Part shown: in pieces, positions 32,821-61,357 of the stretch
Layout of the letters: the number at the start of each line of letters is the position of its first letter
Position numbering within the stretch: the first letter of the stretch is position 1
From: Scolanthus callimorphus
Taxonomy: Eukaryota > Cnidaria > Anthozoa > Actiniaria > Edwardsiidae
Assembly (NCBI GenBank): GCA_033964015.1
Contig: JAWWUD010000097.1
Location: 1 to 64,000 of the forward strand
DNA: 64,000 nucleotides
Direction of reading: 5' to 3'
Notes under the pieces: model-generated
What the model was told of the DNA's origin: nothing
What the model saw: the letters and a program-made list of their open reading frames with translations, nothing else
Database searches by the model: none
Translations under genes and position numbers: made by a program

Positions 32821-35800
32821 TCACGACTTCTCGTATCCTTCAGTCTTCATTAAAGTCAGTCCCAGTTCCTCGTTTTGTTCCTGTGTGCGCTCATAGTGCT
32901 CGACCGTGAGCTCGGGGTCCGGGTCGGGCGCGTAAATGTTCTGTTGATGGACAAAAAAAGAAGGTAATATGTTATTATTTGTTGCATTATAATATTAATA
33001 AGTTCACTATTTCTGGCGCGGGTTGGAAAAACGTCCTTTTTGACGCCGTGTACAGTCCAGATGCCTTTTTAATTTATAAAGTTTAGCTGTAATAATTTTG
33101 CTTGCTAATCACACAAAAGTCTTCTCCAACCTTCTATTTTTTGTACCTGTATTTTGTTTCTTGGACAATACTTGAAAATGAGGACCAACACTTCTGTGAT
33201 TATTTATTTCGCGCGAGACACACAAAATACCATCTTGCCAAGACGATTACTCAGGTTTTCGTTCCTGCATCCATTTTCAACATCCACCTAAGACTCTTGT
33301 TGTATTATTTCCTACAGTACAGGTTGCTGATCTTCAGCCAGGGATCCAGAGCAATGAAAAAGGAGCCTACATCATCATCATCATTTTCCCTCTTGGCACA
33401 CTGGTGGCCTTGGGGTACTCCTCTCTGAACAAATGGTTCAGCACTCGCATTAGTTCGTTTCTCTTCATCATAGTTCCTCGTATCTGTGATATGTCCATAA
33501 CGAATATCCTTTCTAGTTTGTTCCAGGTAGTTATGGGCATTCTGCGGTCGAATAGAACCTGTTTTTGTAACTCTGAGTTTTCCAGGCGACCCCTGCAAAC
33601 CACAAGCTACTCTTATTGCTTCTCTATTTTACTGACCTGCATGTAACTGTTTCCTGCAGGATCGTCCATCACAATATGAAACCCCATCTTTTTTCCGTCA
33701 ATAACCTGTGAGCAAAACATACGCGACGGTTTTTATTCTAAATATTAGCATTAGGCAGTGCGGATCTAAAAGGGTAGACACCAAAACCTTGTGAGCGTCA
33801 CATGACAATTATATTGCACTCCCTTGCACTTATGCTTTGAGAAGGGAAATAATCGATTTCAACATCTGAGTACTGTAGTCCAGTCTGGGAATGGGGAAGG
33901 GACATGCAAAGGCAAACATAGATTTTTTAAACTACCTGAAAACTGTTCTTAAATTTCCTTATATGGATTTTTCTAGCATATTTGGAATTCCAGACGTTTT
34001 CCTCACTTCTCACTCAAAATTGCCAAACATTTCGTCAAAACTTGTTTTGGCCACCAACAGCTTGGAACAAGCTACAAAGGCAACCCACTTCACGCATTGG
34101 GCAGACATTGACAAAAAACACACCCATTACTTGATATGCAAAATCACGCGGCCAGGGTCATAACTGTTACCCGTATGATGCCAGTTCGGCACCTTTATTT
34201 GAAAAACTTGGTAGGTTGTCATGGAAATGCGTAAACTTTATAACGGCCAGACGCCTGCTTACCTGTGACAGTCATTTTCGCGCGTTGACATGCAATATAA
34301 ATAACACATTCAAAGACCTACCTCTTGAAGAGAAGCAAGAAAACCCGGCAGTTGTGATTTCATGGATGGAGTGTCTCCCAGGCCGAACGGATTGACAGAC
34401 TTGAGGTGATCAAACACGTTAGTCAGTAACCCCTCCAGAGTTGTGAACCGACCACCCAGGGTTCCCGCGTGAACACTGAAGTCGAGCTCAGGAATTACAA
34501 GCTCACATGTCTCTGACTAGAAACAGGGGTAGAAAGTAGATTTATAGATAGAACCGTTGTTTTGCGCTGTAGCTTTTCAAAACGTGGCTTGGCTTGATTT
34601 TGCTTTTATTGTTCTGCCAGTGAAACCATGTAAGCCAATCAGGTCCCTGTCCTCTTTCGCCAGTGCAGTCAACTGGGTTTTCGTCGCGACAGAAAGCCAG
34701 TTGACTCCACTAGATGAAACAGGACAAGGACCTGATTGGCTTAGATGGTTTGACTGGTGGAAGAGAAAAACCCGAAATCTAAACCCAAAGCGACGTTTTG
34801 AAAATGCGCAGCGCGAAACCACAACTGATTGGGACAAACGAAACAAGTTGAGCCGTCTTTCTGGCGCTCAATAGGGTTCAAAAAGTCCGGGTTTTGTTAT
34901 GTGAAGCCGGTCCAGACTAGGGACATAGCTCGATTCTCATGCGTGCGCCGAAATCCCCATGAGTACCCAATATGGCTACTGTGGTAAGTTTATATTTTAT
35001 AGTGACTCCACCAGTCATATCAAAACATAATCTGACGTTAAAAATATTTTCACGAATACTCATACACCGAATTCAATAATGGCGCCCAGTTTGAAAAGCG
35101 ATTGTTCTGGACTGACTAGCCTCGAATGCGTGCAAAAACGCTTTTGTGTTTTCACGTGATTTTGAGGCTAGTCAGTCCAGAACGATGGCTTTTCAAATTG
35201 GGTGCCATTATTGAATTCGGTAAATAAAGATGTTATTACCTTCAGTACATCTCTACTGAGATCACTGATGTCTGTTAGCTTCAAGATCAGTTTTGTTCCC
35301 TTTTCTTCAACTCCACCTGTATGAAAGAATGCACAAATAAAAAAAGGATGTAGCTCCTGGGCTCCCAGCCCACAATGTTAAAGGGCATGCACCAAGGAGC
35401 CAGGGTTTTGTAAGAAATTTCGCTCAAAGTGCACAACATCAAGACCTCCCCCTTTGGCAGGGGTGTGCCAGCCTTTCAAAGAGGGGGTTCCAAATCTACC
35501 TGTTAACTATCTAGCAGTGAACTTGAGTTCCTGTGCTTATGGTTGCTTTGGTGCCACTAGGGACCCAGCATAATTGAGCTGCAAGTCTGGGGAGTCAAGA
35601 CTCCAACAACATTTTATATTTTCAGATCAAAACTTACTTCCTGACTTGACTTCGTTTGTCTTGAATCCACAAGCATCACAAGTAGTTGCCATTATAATGA
35701 CTTCCTTGAAGTGAGGAATAGCTAACATTGGTGAAGGAACTGTTTTAAATGTTAGAACTGTTTTACTCCATCAGCGCACACTTTTAACACAAAGCTTGAA

Positions 35801-38800
35801 ATAAATTGATCACAGAACAAGGTTCAAACCAGCAAACAATATTATTGCCAATAAGACAAAAATTTTCTTTCTTGGAGTCTCCAGTTAAGTCGCAAAACCT
35901 GAGAAGAGTGTCAAGCAGAGCTGAAAATTACTGCCGGTCATGATAGGACATTGTCCAATCAAAATCCCCAAATGTCCGACCAATTTTGTCTGACCTTGCC
36001 ACTTAACTTGACTAGTTCTCTGACTATTTTTAAGTGGCATGTGCTTATCTTTAATTAAAAGTGACTTGTATCTATATAAGATGTAATTTACCAAGCGCTA
36101 AATAAATACATTGTTGTTGTTGTTGTACATATTGTATGCATGTACTGGGGCCACCATCAACAACTGGTTCAATCAAAACCCCACCCATGATATACTAGCT
36201 GATAAGGATACCAACTACTTTCATTCTGGCTTCTGTGGGAGACTGACACTGGGTACAATTTGTGGGAAATTTTAAAACCTAAAATAAACAGACAAAAGAT
36301 GAGTTAAGCATTGAATATTTTGATAACGATTTCTTAAGGTGGCCAATGGCTAATTATTTACTTGAAAGGAAACCCTTAAAATAAGTCACCCCATTTTGCT
36401 GAGAAAAAGACAGCATTCAGATATTATTTTACATGAAGGTGATAAAGGGCTCTTTGTACATTATGTCTGCCTCAAATTAAATAAATGTAAATGTTGCACC
36501 AGTTTCATTTGGTATGTAATTTTCATAAAAGGTACCAACATGAAATAGAGCCCTCACATTCTAAAATGGAACAACAGAATTTGACTTTTTTATTAATTAA
36601 ATGTAATGGGACCAACCTCCTCTTTGATATTTTCAGCTTCATCGTTGACATCTATGGAAGATAAATACAGAGAATGTAGTGGCATGAGCCATTAGCTAAA
36701 GGACATGAAATGGATAGACATATTCTATGGTTTCTCTATAGATTGAACTAGAGACTTCAAGACTTAGTGTATCTATAATGATATGCATTGGAGCACCACC
36801 GAAAGAAATGCATATCATTATAGATACACTATTGTAATTGTGTCTAATTTTTTAAGGAGGACCTGAAAACAAAAACATTTACTGTAAAAAGGCTGATAGT
36901 TTATTATAACAGTAAAAAAGGAGAGTTTCAAGCACACCTTGGTTTTCTTCTTCTGTATTAGGCTGAATACCCAACTTTTCATCTTGTTCTGCTGTCCGCT
37001 TAAAGAAGGAGAATTTCATATTTGGGTCTGCCTTTGGGGCGTTTGGGTTTTCGATAAAACTGTTCCCAGAAGGGTCATCTATGATGAAGGTGAAACTTCT
37101 CTCCAGGGATATGCACTCCTTTAACTTGATAATGAATCCCTCAATCTTGTCAGCTTTGTCTGGATCCAAGGCCTGTTGAAAAAATGAAAATCTAATTAAA
37201 AGCAAATTCAGTGTTAATGGTGAGATATGACCCTGACACCTCTCCGATGAAAAATACAGTCTCTCTATAAAAGGTGTTTGATCGCTCACATCACACACTT
37301 ATGGAATTTCCCAATCTCTTTCATTGGGGAAGTATGGATTTTGTCTAGACTCGCACATTAGAAGACATCCTAGTCTAAACCATGCCTATCCCAGCCATGG
37401 TATCCTGCCTAAACCCATCCTACGAAACCCAGGAAGGGCATTGGAAATTCCAGAGGGGTGGGGGTGGTTTTTTTTTGGGTGGGGGTCAACTTACCTTGAT
37501 CTTTATTTTTTTTCTTTGGAAATTCCAGAGGGGTGGGGGGGGGGGGGTCACTTTTCAACACCCTTCTATGGGATAGGGGGAGTTGGGTATGGATATATTT
37601 TCTGGAACCACACATTCATTGATTTCGTTTTGACCTGGGAAGGTTGTTACTATAAATTAGATGTTTAATCTCTTTATGATAATTTTTTTGGAGCAAATTA
37701 AATGAAGCTAACCCTTCTAACTGGCTGATCATGTTCTAATCCAGAGGCTACTCTTCCCAGAAGACCTTCTATAGTATTCAATTCTGAAAAAGAGAGATTC
37801 AATTTTAATAGTAGTTATCAATCTACATGTGGCAATTTATTGAGAAACTCCCTCCTGTGGTTTCAAAGGTCAAACATAACAAGAAGGTCAAACAAAACAC
37901 GTGCTGTCAGCTCACGAATCAGAAAGCGCCTTCGGTGGGTTATGAGCAACCAGCCAATCAGCTCCATAGTACAAATTCTGTACTAATGGAACTGAAAAAA
38001 CAAGGCCGTGAGGCCAGAGGCTCGTCGTTTCGCTCCTCACGCAGCGATAGCGGCGGCTTGGCTTAGCGTGTCAGTAAACGAGTGAAGCTTCGAGCCTCTG
38101 GTATCCAGGGTGTCCTGTAGGGTATACAATCTTTGTTCTCGCTGATGAAATCATCTCGGCAAACACACAAAACTACCAGGTATGCAGGCTAGAACCAGAG
38201 CTTCCATACCTCCTTCTTGGGTGAATGCAGGAGATTCAAATTCAAGTTCAGGAATAATTACTGAAGCAGACTTCTGCTTGACAACTTGTCTATTTAGATC
38301 CTGAAAGGAAGAAAGTTTATATTGACATTTAAATTATTTTAGTTTAACAATTAGATGAGTTCGAGTTTTCTATAGAAAGAGTCAATAGATAGTAGCACCG
38401 AGTTGACTAATTGTTTTAGTAGAAACCCACTAGCATACTACCTTCGATTTGTTGCTTAAATATATTTATGTTAATGGTTTCAGAGAGTTTTACGCTAGCA
38501 ATTTCACTACTCACTATCTATTAGTAGCAGTACCAATCACATTGCAGGAGTCTTGATAGCTTGCAAGTGGGTTTCTACTAAAATACAAAAGTCCTTTTCA
38601 CAGCTCCTTGTTGTATTTGTGATTCAAATTGAAATTCTATCCTGAAGTCGACTTCAGGCTAGAATTCCAATATGAATCACCATAGAGCAAGGCATTGTGA
38701 AAAGGACTATTCCTACCCAAAAATTATGCTGGACCTCTCCCCTCATGTCTGTGGTTGGGAACCCCTCCTGGGTCTTTTACCTCCATAGTATTAACTTGTA

Positions 38801-39863
38801 GAGATATCCGACATCCTTGTTCTTCATAGGCTCCAGCTGGTTGTACAAAATTGTCCTTTCTACCACAATGAGGGCACTCAAATGAGGACAAGATGATTTC
38901 TTTGAAAAACGGTATCCTAGTCATCAGAAGACGTGTTGTGCCCTGTTGTTGAAAAGAATATACAGTATAAATATATCTTATTAGGGTTGCAAAAATATTT
39001 CCCAAGCCCCACAGCGGTGAGGAAAAATGTGAGCAATGAGTAAAATGTTTGTCAGTATTTCTGGGTAGGGATTTTGATATTCTCTTTTGCCCAAGGGCAA
39101 GGTTATTTGATCTTGGACTTTCCTGGGGGTTGTGCTGTTTGACCATGAGTCTAACTATCTAGTAGGTCCACTGCCATTGGCATTGGAAGTCACATTACTG
39201 ACAACGTTGATATGTTGATCATAGTTTTCGTGCTTTTGACGAAGATAACATCATGGAAATTGGGTTGTTAATATGTTAATATAGTTACTTTCAGTCCCCA
39301 CCCCTTGCCGCACCTCCCCCCTCCCCCCCCAGCAGCTTAACATTGATCTATAAGCTTACACTTACAGTAAGAAAAGCATTAAGTTATGTTGCCCTGAAAT
39401 AGATGACACGACAATTTGATAAGCTTACATGTTGAACGAGTCACAGAAAAATGCAAGGGATTCCCCTTTTCCAGGGTTGAAATGCTGCATTTTCCCTTGA
39501 AATATAGCTTAATCAAACATCCAATCGTTAACCATTATCCTGCGAGATTGCGCAGAATATCGTCTGATACTTAGCCGACAAGGGACGAAGTCCCGAGTTG
39601 GCTAAAATCAGACGATATTCTGCAAAATCGAGCAGGATAATGGTTTTATTATTCAGCACATCGATAGCACAAAAAAAACCCTAAAAAACATGACTTTTGT
39701 GTATTATTTACGAGCTCAAAACATCATATTTCCCTCAGAGACGGATATCGCGGGATAGCTGTCATGTACAGAAGACAGCTATTGGTGTTCCAATGACCAT
39801 ATTGGGCAGTGCATCGATGTGCTGAATAATAATTAACAATTATCCTCGAGCACGAATGGGCTC

Positions 39864-39894
<31 letters not shown>

Positions 39895-40469
39895 ATGGGC
39901 TATTGACTCAGGGCCATGAGGGGAGAGGAATAATTGTTTTAGTCAAATCACACTAGTAGGTCAATTTTTCTAGTTAAAAATGTTTTCTGGTCTGGTCATT
40001 TTCCGTTTTCTGGCTTTCAAATCTGACACTTTTCGCTACTAGTAGGCTATAACATATAGCCTAGTAGTAGCTCAACCAATCAGAACGCAGCAAATCGTGC
40101 ATTCTGATTGGCTGAGCTACTAATGGTCTATTAGTGATAGACCATGCCTGTCAAAACCACCACTTTCTTTGCAAGAAAATGTGATTTTTTCAACATAAAA
40201 TAATGGAATTCATTGCCAAAACCGACCAACTAGTTGATTTATACTAAAACAATTAGACCTCTCGTCCTCATGTGCTATGATATCAATAGACCATTCGGCC
40301 TTCGGCCTCATGGTCTATTCATCATAGCACATTCGGCCTTGAGGTCTAATTGTTAAATATCCCTCACATTTTCATTGCAGTCCAAACAGAGACTTTCCAG
40401 CTCGGTCAATTGCGGTGTGTCATCGGCGTTGAGGTTGCGAAAAATCGGTTGCTGGGATTCTTCGGCCAT
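32821..40469 (-). CDS. ZPR1: ZPR1 zinc finger protein, 12 coding exons
   Basis: Exons 5' to 3': 40368-40469, 38781-38942, 38210-38300, 37713-37783, 36938-37172, 36617-36651, 36212-36278, 35638-35721, 35240-35316, 34322-34516, 33637-33705, 32821-32940. They sum to 435 residues plus stop, close to the human protein length. Two C4 zinc fingers are seen: C28/C31 with C57/C60 (FECPHCG), and C240/C243 with C269/C272 (TTCDACG). Each is followed by the ZPR1 fold, with [13 protein letters not shown] and [11 protein letters not shown] as the paired hallmarks. ZPR1 binds eEF1A and shuttles between cytoplasm and nucleus. The start codon is chosen as the first ATG before QLTELESLC, with a clean donor after it. 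The gene is complete and shows no breaks. The introns, especially intron 1, are crowded with palindromes. Confidence 0.96.
34566..34815. mobile_element. Palindromic MITE, family X copy 4
   Basis: The best-preserved copy. The left arm has CATGTAAGCCAATCAGGTCC and CAGTCAACTGG; the right arm has CCAGTTGACT and GGACCTGATTGGCTTAGATG. It is located in the ZPR1 intron between exons 9 and 10. Confidence 0.8.
35060..35221. repeat. Hairpin element in a ZPR1 intron
   Basis: ACCGAATTCAATAATGGCGC ... CTGGACTGACTAGCCTC is answered by GAGGCTAGTCAGTCCAG ... GGTGCCATTATTGAATTCGG. It ends about 19 nt from exon 9. This is a foldback MITE. Confidence 0.85.
36764..36831. repeat. Short inverted repeat with 24-bp arms
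   Basis: AGTGTATCTATAATGATATG at about 36764 is answered by CATATCATTATAGATACACT ending at 36831, with a short loop. It lies in the ZPR1 intron between exons 5 and 6. Confidence 0.85.
37440..37560. repeat. Duplicated G-rich block
   Basis: TTGGAAATTCCAGAGGGGTG occurs at about 37441 and again at about 37515, each followed by long G runs (up to about 15 G). It lies in ZPR1 intron 4. On the transcribed strand these are C runs, so any RNA G-quadruplex would be on the antisense. Confidence 0.75.
38586..38710. repeat. Hairpin element, ZPR1 intron 2
   Basis: AGTCCTTTTCACAGCTCCTTG is answered by CAAGGCATTGTGAAAAGGACT. The centre GAAGTCGACTTC is itself palindromic. It is a foldback MITE that ends about 70 nt from exon 2. 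Confidence 0.85.
39528..39835. repeat. Palindromic elements in ZPR1 intron 1
   Basis: AACCATTATCCTGCGAGATT (about 39530) is answered by ATCGAGCAGGATAATGGTT (about 39643), with ATCGTCTGAT inverted inside. A second pair, ATTATTCAGCACATCGAT and ATCGATGTGCTGAATAAT, spans about 39649-39829. Confidence 0.8.
39838..39945. repeat. Hairpin element in ZPR1 intron 1
   Basis: AACAATTATCCTCGAGCACG ... GAGTCAATAGCCCATGAGGC is answered by GCCGAATGGGCTATTGACTC ... GAGGAATAATTGTTT. The apex is at CCGAAGG. Confidence 0.8.
40030..40145. repeat. Short inverted repeats in ZPR1 intron 1
   Basis: TAGTAGGCTATA / TATAGCCTAGTAG at about 40041-40070, and TAGCTCAACCAATCAGAA / TTCTGATTGGCTGAGCTA at about 40068-40120. 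Confidence 0.7.
40243..40356. repeat. Hairpin element next to ZPR1 exon 1
   Basis: AACAATTAGACCTC ... TGTGCTATGAT ... AATAGACCAT is answered by ATGGTCTATT ... ATCATAGCACA ... GAGGTCTAATTGTT, with the apex at GGCCTTCGGCC. It ends about 12 nt from the exon 1 donor. Confidence 0.85.
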
Positions 40470-41123
40470 CCTTGTGTATCACCGATAATCTGTCTTCACC
40501 ATCAATAGTGTAACAGGGGAAAATTACCTAATTATAGTCTCGAAAAGACTAGGATTTTAGTGAAAAAACGTGCGAACTAGACTCGCGCTGCACGCTGAGT
40601 GGGCTACCTCTAATGGGGGAAACCGCTGATTTCAGAATTACGTCATCCACAGGAAGACCGCCTATGGGAGTGTATGGCAGGCCTAAAGCCTGATGCGCGA
40701 TTTTGCCCGATTTTAATTTAATAGTTTGCCGCATTTGGATGTTTTACTTCTTTGACATTATTCTAGTGAAATTAGAGCGGTTTTCGTACGACTGGCGTGT
40801 GCAATTTTAAACACTTTGTAGTTCAGAACTTGTCTAATCACTTTTATTTGCGATTGATTTCACTACATTTGAATTGAAATCTGAATACAAAACTAGAAAA
40901 TCAGCATCTAAAACGAGCAGAGTCTGTTCCTATAAAATTTACACAGTTCAGGAATGTACCTAGCCTGACACTCGAACACCTGACACACTGCTGCTACAGT
41001 AGAGTTCGTTGACACTTCCTACGTAGGAAGATAGGAAGTGCCAGCTAACTCTACCATAGCGGATGAGAATCATGTAGGCTAGCGAGTTCCTGTAATGTTC
41101 TATCTCGGATCAGCGCCGAGTCA

Positions 41124-42392
41124 TCAGCGATCTTTTTGCGGCGGCATGAGCCCTGGACGGCGCTTGGATTGAGGAAGCCGCATGTCCGGATTATCATCCA
41201 GGTCCTCCTGAGTTTCTTCACCGTGTTCTGCATCTTGTTCCTTGATGTGTATAACGGTAGATTCTGGCTTGTCTTGACTATTGTTCTCGCCTTCTTCATT
41301 ATCCGGGTCAAGAGATGTAGATGACGGAACAATATGAGGATGCAGATTTCGATCTCTGCCCCTTACAACGCCCGGCGCACCGGACAAAAACGATATATTC
41401 GCCATTTGCGCCAAGGCTCCACCAAGACCAAGAGACATGCCTGTTCCAAGATCTAACGATACGTCAGAATCCGACTCCTCGTCAGCAATATCATCCAAAG
41501 AGTGAAGCGATTCTTTGTCTCCGATTAATTTTCTTAGGTAGCTTATCCTTTTGGTCCTAGAGGTTTGGATAGAATACTCTGCGCATTGTTGTTTCAATTT
41601 CGTCAGGTTCTGTTCCAGTACAGTCCTCTTCTTGAAAAGGTCTTGATTTATTGTTCGTACACCACAGGTAGGGCTGATGTCAGGTTCGAGGTTTGTTACC
41701 TTGGTGGTAAATGGTATAAACTTGGGGTGTGGAACTTTTCTTGGAATACTTAGAACTCCAATGGTGTGGTACGTCGTCCCGGGTGGATCGAACTTAGGAA
41801 AAGCGCTCTGTTCTACCATCTCCTTGGAATGCTTCCCTGCTAGTTGGTCGGAGAAACCATAGCCGAATGAACCATAAGCAAAAGCAAATTCAATGCTTAT
41901 GTCGCCTGCATACTTGTTTTTCTTATTCTGCATTTCAAAGGAATCCATTGACCACTGTTTCTTGACCATTTTATGAAGGTGAAACTCAACTTTACCAAGA
42001 AGTCGATACCTTGGTCTTTGTAACTGCTTATCAAAACCTACCACTGCTATGCTGACTTTATTCTGGTTACTGCTTATTTTATTCGAAACAAGAATAGAAA
42101 AGTTCTTCACCTCATCCCAGATGACTCTGCCTTTCTTGTAGCACGACTTGATGGAGGTTGATTTGGACAAAGATCCCACAGTGATATTTGTATAGAGGCC
42201 GTAGTTGTCTGGTATTATGTCTTTGTCCAAATAGAGATTTGTGCATCCAAACACTCGTATTGATAAAAGGCCACTTGGAACAGAGGCCTTTTCCGTCAAC
42301 AGCGGGTCTTGCTCTTCTTTTTTCACATCCTCCCCTCCCGGGAGTACGGCAGCTAGCTCAGATAGCATTTCGTAAACGTTTTTGAATAACAC
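41124..42392 (-). CDS. C2CD6: C2-domain protein, C2CD6-like, intronless
   Basis: A single 422-residue open frame from the ATG at 42392. A C2-like domain spans about residues 41-175, from GLLSIRVFGCTNLYLDKD through KVSIAVVGFDKQ and RLLGKVEFHLH to ISIEFAFAYGS. The motif YGSFGYGF (173-180) directly after it is what I recall from C2CD6 (ALS2CR11), a sperm flagellar protein associated with the CatSper complex. The C2 loops lack a full Asp set, so Ca2+ binding is doubtful. The C-terminal half is charged and low-complexity (EEGENNSQDK, EETQEDLDDNPD). The gene sits between ATP1A and ZPR1 on the same strand. The assignment is from memory of the motif; a generic C2 protein is the alternative. It shows no signs of decay, although the lack of introns could reflect retroposition. 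Confidence 0.68.
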   Translation of the reverse strand: MLFKNVYEMLSELAAVLPGGEDVKKEEQDPLLTEKASVPSGLLSIRVFGCTNLYLDKDIIPDNYGLYTNITVGSLSKSTSIKSCYKKGRVIWDEVKNFSILVSNKISSNQNKVSIAVVGFDKQLQRPRYRLLGKVEFHLHKMVKKQWSMDSFEMQNKKNKYAGDISIEFAFAYGSFGYGFSDQLAGKHSKEMVEQSAFPKFDPPGTTYHTIGVLSIPRKVPHPKFIPFTTKVTNLEPDISPTCGVRTINQDLFKKRTVLEQNLTKLKQQCAEYSIQTSRTKRISYLRKLIGDKESLHSLDDIADEESDSDVSLDLGTGMSLGLGGALAQMANISFLSGAPGVVRGRDRNLHPHIVPSSTSLDPDNEEGENNSQDKPESTVIHIKEQDAEHGEETQEDLDDNPDMRLPQSKRRPGLMPPQKDR

Positions 42393-43644
42393 GCGCTAAT
42401 CACCACATACAATTTGCCCCTGGTGTAGTGATTCTAGCAACGCGATTGCAATCAATGCGATTGCAACAGTGTTCAAGTTGTTTCCTGACTACTTTTTACA
42501 ACGGTCTCGTCTTCGCCAAATCCGCGCGCACTTCACAACCGCCAAATGCACGCGCTACAACCACCGATTTTCCACGCGCTCACGTCTAGAACTAGCCCTG
42601 CGCGCGCGCTCTCACAGGAGGGCAGCTCGCTCGATATGAGGGTAGAAATGAAATGATCTCGCGCAGCGATGTATAGAGATAATCAATTTCGTAGACTGAA
42701 ATGGTCATCAACGCTGAGATTTGCACTTATATGGTAGTAACGCGGTAGTGATCTAAATTTAGTCCGTTAGGCGCATAGACGCAGTAACGCGTCTCCTCTC
42801 GTTGTAGAGTGGGATATCTAGCCATTTAATTTCTTTGAATAGCCACGCATGGGATTATAGAACGGGTCAGATATACCCGTTTTTAAAAGCAAAAATAAAC
42901 CGAGATGGCGTCGTCTTCTTGGTACTCAAAATAACTCTCCTTTCAAGTAAAAATACTAGCCGAGTTCTTCTAATTTCCATTACCCCCTTCCCCAGCTCAA
43001 AATAATGGGCTTGCTTCCAAAAACACATACAGACCACATAAAAATCTCGAGATTTTTATTATACTAAGAATTGTCGTGTTACAATAAAGGCACATAACTG
43101 CCTCAAATCAATGTAAGAATATGTACGTAAACCCTTATCAAAAGGCGTTCCATTTTCAAAATACGACAAATTTCGCTGAACAACCTGTTTCAGCAATTAG
43201 TTAAGGTACCTAAAGATGAAGTTGTTGAATGGAAAATGGCATGAAATTGTTAAAGAATTCGAAACAACGGTTTGAATTTCAGAAAAGGTTTTAGAGTCCA
43301 GGAAAGCAAAACTTCACGCCAATTGCCAGTCACAACAAGCAGCGAATTTGGAATATCATTCATATTAGTGAAATGTATACAGCTTACTAATTCACGCTTG
43401 CCATATAAATGAGTTTTAAAAAAATGAGGTGAATATTAGTTAAATAGAAAAAAATGTGCGAAAATTAATATTACAAACAATTCGATAATATTTGGGGATT
43501 ATAATAAAAGAAAATACTCTGTATTGCATTAATTCATATAAAAATAACACCAATCATGTACACCATAAAAAGATAATCTAGCACTTAAATTATCCAAAAG
43601 AAATTGAAGTTTGATTATGTTAGGTTGGCTTTCGGCACAGCCGC
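42393..43644. other. Spacer between ATP1A and the C2CD6-like gene
   Basis: The left part (42480-42620) is CpG-rich, with several GCGCGC blocks, and is a plausible promoter for the minus-strand C2CD6-like gene. The right part (43040-43640) is AT-rich and should hold the ATP1A 3' UTR. No other coding region is seen. Confidence 0.45.

Positions 43645-61357
<17,713 letters not shown>

Noticed and set aside
33305..33598. Minus-strand open frame directly after ZPR1 exon 11
   Set aside because: It continues past a good donor at 33636 and lacks the conserved [17 protein letters not shown] ending, which is found in the exon at 32821-32940. It is intronic.
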